DNA of 22,110 nt from a virus, in IMG/VR virus record IMGVR_UViG_3300031758_000645, positions 1-22,110 of that record; one strand, written 5' to 3'. The first letter of the stretch is position 1; every line of letters begins with the position of its first letter. Made by a program: the position numbers and the translations under genes. The notes under the pieces were generated by a model. That model did not search any database, was not told where the DNA came from, and saw nothing but the letters and a program-made list of their open reading frames with translations. This document shows positions 21,422 to 22,110 of this stretch, piece by piece.

Positions 21422-22110
21422 CTAAAAGTCGTAGTCGGGTGCCAACGAAAGGGTGTGCTTGCCGTACACCTCTGGCAACCGTAGCTCACCCTTCGATACA
21501 CCAAAACGCTGCACAGACAAAGACGCATATCGCACGGCGTCGAGAAGGTCGTCATGTTCCTTCACGATCTTGCCGTTCTTGCGGTGGTAGCGGCGGAACT
21601 CGTCGAAGAAGTCCTTGATATCAGCGAAAACTTTGAAGCGGCCCGTCCGCATTCGCTCGAGGATCTCCATGATCCCCGGCTCGACGAAGTTGGTTCCATC
21701 GGGATTGGTGAAGCGGCCGACCACGTTCAGGCCCGCTTCGCGGTAGAGGTCAGCCAGCGTGTTACCGCTGCCCTTTTCCGTGTTATCGCCATCGTGCGGG
21801 TATATCAACGGGATCGCGGCGCCCTTGCCGCGGATCATCGCCGAGTGGACCGCCGGGATCTCGCCCGCGCGCTTGTAGGCGTCGGTCAGGTACATGATGT
21901 CGCGGTCGGCGTCATACGCCATCCAGGCCACGGCGGTCGGGTGCGCGATGCCGAAGTCAATGGCGGCGACGATGCGGAAGTGGTTGGGTATCTCAAACGG
22001 GTCGCACTTGATCGCCTCTTCGGCCACCGGGTAGACCATCCCTTCGCCCAGCACCGGGATGCCTTTCGACCGCGTCTCGCGCTGATACTCGGGGATCGCC
22101 GCCAGTAGCT
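21422..22110 (-). CDS. terL: Large terminase subunit, C-terminal nuclease part (5' end outside window)
   Basis: The visible 228 residues are the end of the packaging motor. The ATPase domain lies beyond the right edge. The fragment begins LLAAIPEYQRETRSKGIPVL, the linker-like segment seen in many phage terminases, then enters the RNase H-like nuclease domain. That domain has a metal-binding Asp in AAIDFGIAHPTAVAW, a middle acidic region (YPHDGDNTEKGSGNT) and late Asp residues in KEHDDLLDAVRYASL. These cut concatemeric DNA into headfuls or at specific sites. The frame continues open to position 22110, so no start is given. The first internal GTG at 22054 is not a credible start. It directly precedes the portal gene. 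Confidence 0.92.
   Translation of the reverse strand, partial: LLAAIPEYQRETRSKGIPVLGEGMVYPVAEEAIKCDPFEIPNHFRIVAAIDFGIAHPTAVAWMAYDADRDIMYLTDAYKRAGEIPAVHSAMIRGKGAAIPLIYPHDGDNTEKGSGNTLADLYREAGLNVVGRFTNPDGTNFVEPGIMEILERMRTGRFKVFADIKDFFDEFRRYHRKNGKIVKEHDDLLDAVRYASLSVQRFGVSKGELRLPEVYGKHTLSLAPDYDF

Overview
The window is the late (structural, lysis and ejection) arm of a temperate, podovirus-like tailed phage or prophage, ending in its integrase gene. Apart from a gene end at the extreme left, every supported gene lies on the minus strand, so the transcript runs from right to left. The DNA is GC-rich with strong G/C preference at third codon positions. A lipoprotein o-spanin beside an i-spanin candidate implies a Gram-negative host with an outer membrane. 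A high-GC proteobacterium is likely, but no host gene is visible to name one.

In transcription order (right to left) the layout is as follows. (1) Packaging and head (22110-15845): the nuclease half of the large terminase, a 714-aa portal, two small unknown proteins, an acidic scaffold with a TTG start, a major capsid protein resembling the SU10/DUF5309 type, a strong UUCG-loop hairpin, a 100-aa unknown and a head-tail adaptor. (2) Receptor-binding cassette (15844-12304): a 724-aa fibre with HxH repeats, a glycine-rich protein and a 187-aa tail protein. (3) Lysis cassette (12302-11034): a one-TM coiled-coil holin candidate, a cysteine/histidine endolysin, a 50-aa membrane protein, and overlapping Rz/Rz1-type spanins. 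(4) Second fibre and tail tube (11006-8128): a fibre with a C-terminal S74 self-cleaving chaperone, a nozzle-like tail protein and a small unknown. (5) Ejection or internal-virion module (8118-2324): a low-complexity 376-aa protein, a 184-aa protein with a duplicated motif, a 629-aa protein with an N-terminal lytic transglycosylase domain, and a 738-aa protein with a hydrophobic segment. (6) Left end (2305-1): a metallophosphoesterase with an N-terminal helix-turn-helix-like segment, a possible 36-aa gene, an inverted-repeat-rich leader, a tyrosine integrase, and the 3' end of a convergent plus-strand gene that overlaps the integrase stop.

Genes are packed with almost no gaps. Many junctions are GTGA, ATGA or TGATG overlaps, which suggests one long, translationally coupled late operon. 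The only non-coding stretch above 100 bases is 1134-1339. It holds the integrase leader, with an 11-bp perfect inverted repeat whose 3' arm covers part of the integrase Shine-Dalgarno site. No tRNA, CRISPR array or insertion sequence was seen.

Most of this is a conventional podophage late region. The parts most worth a second look are the integrase leader, the small ORF in front of it, the HTH-metallophosphoesterase, the duplicated motif in the 184-aa protein and the post-capsid hairpin.
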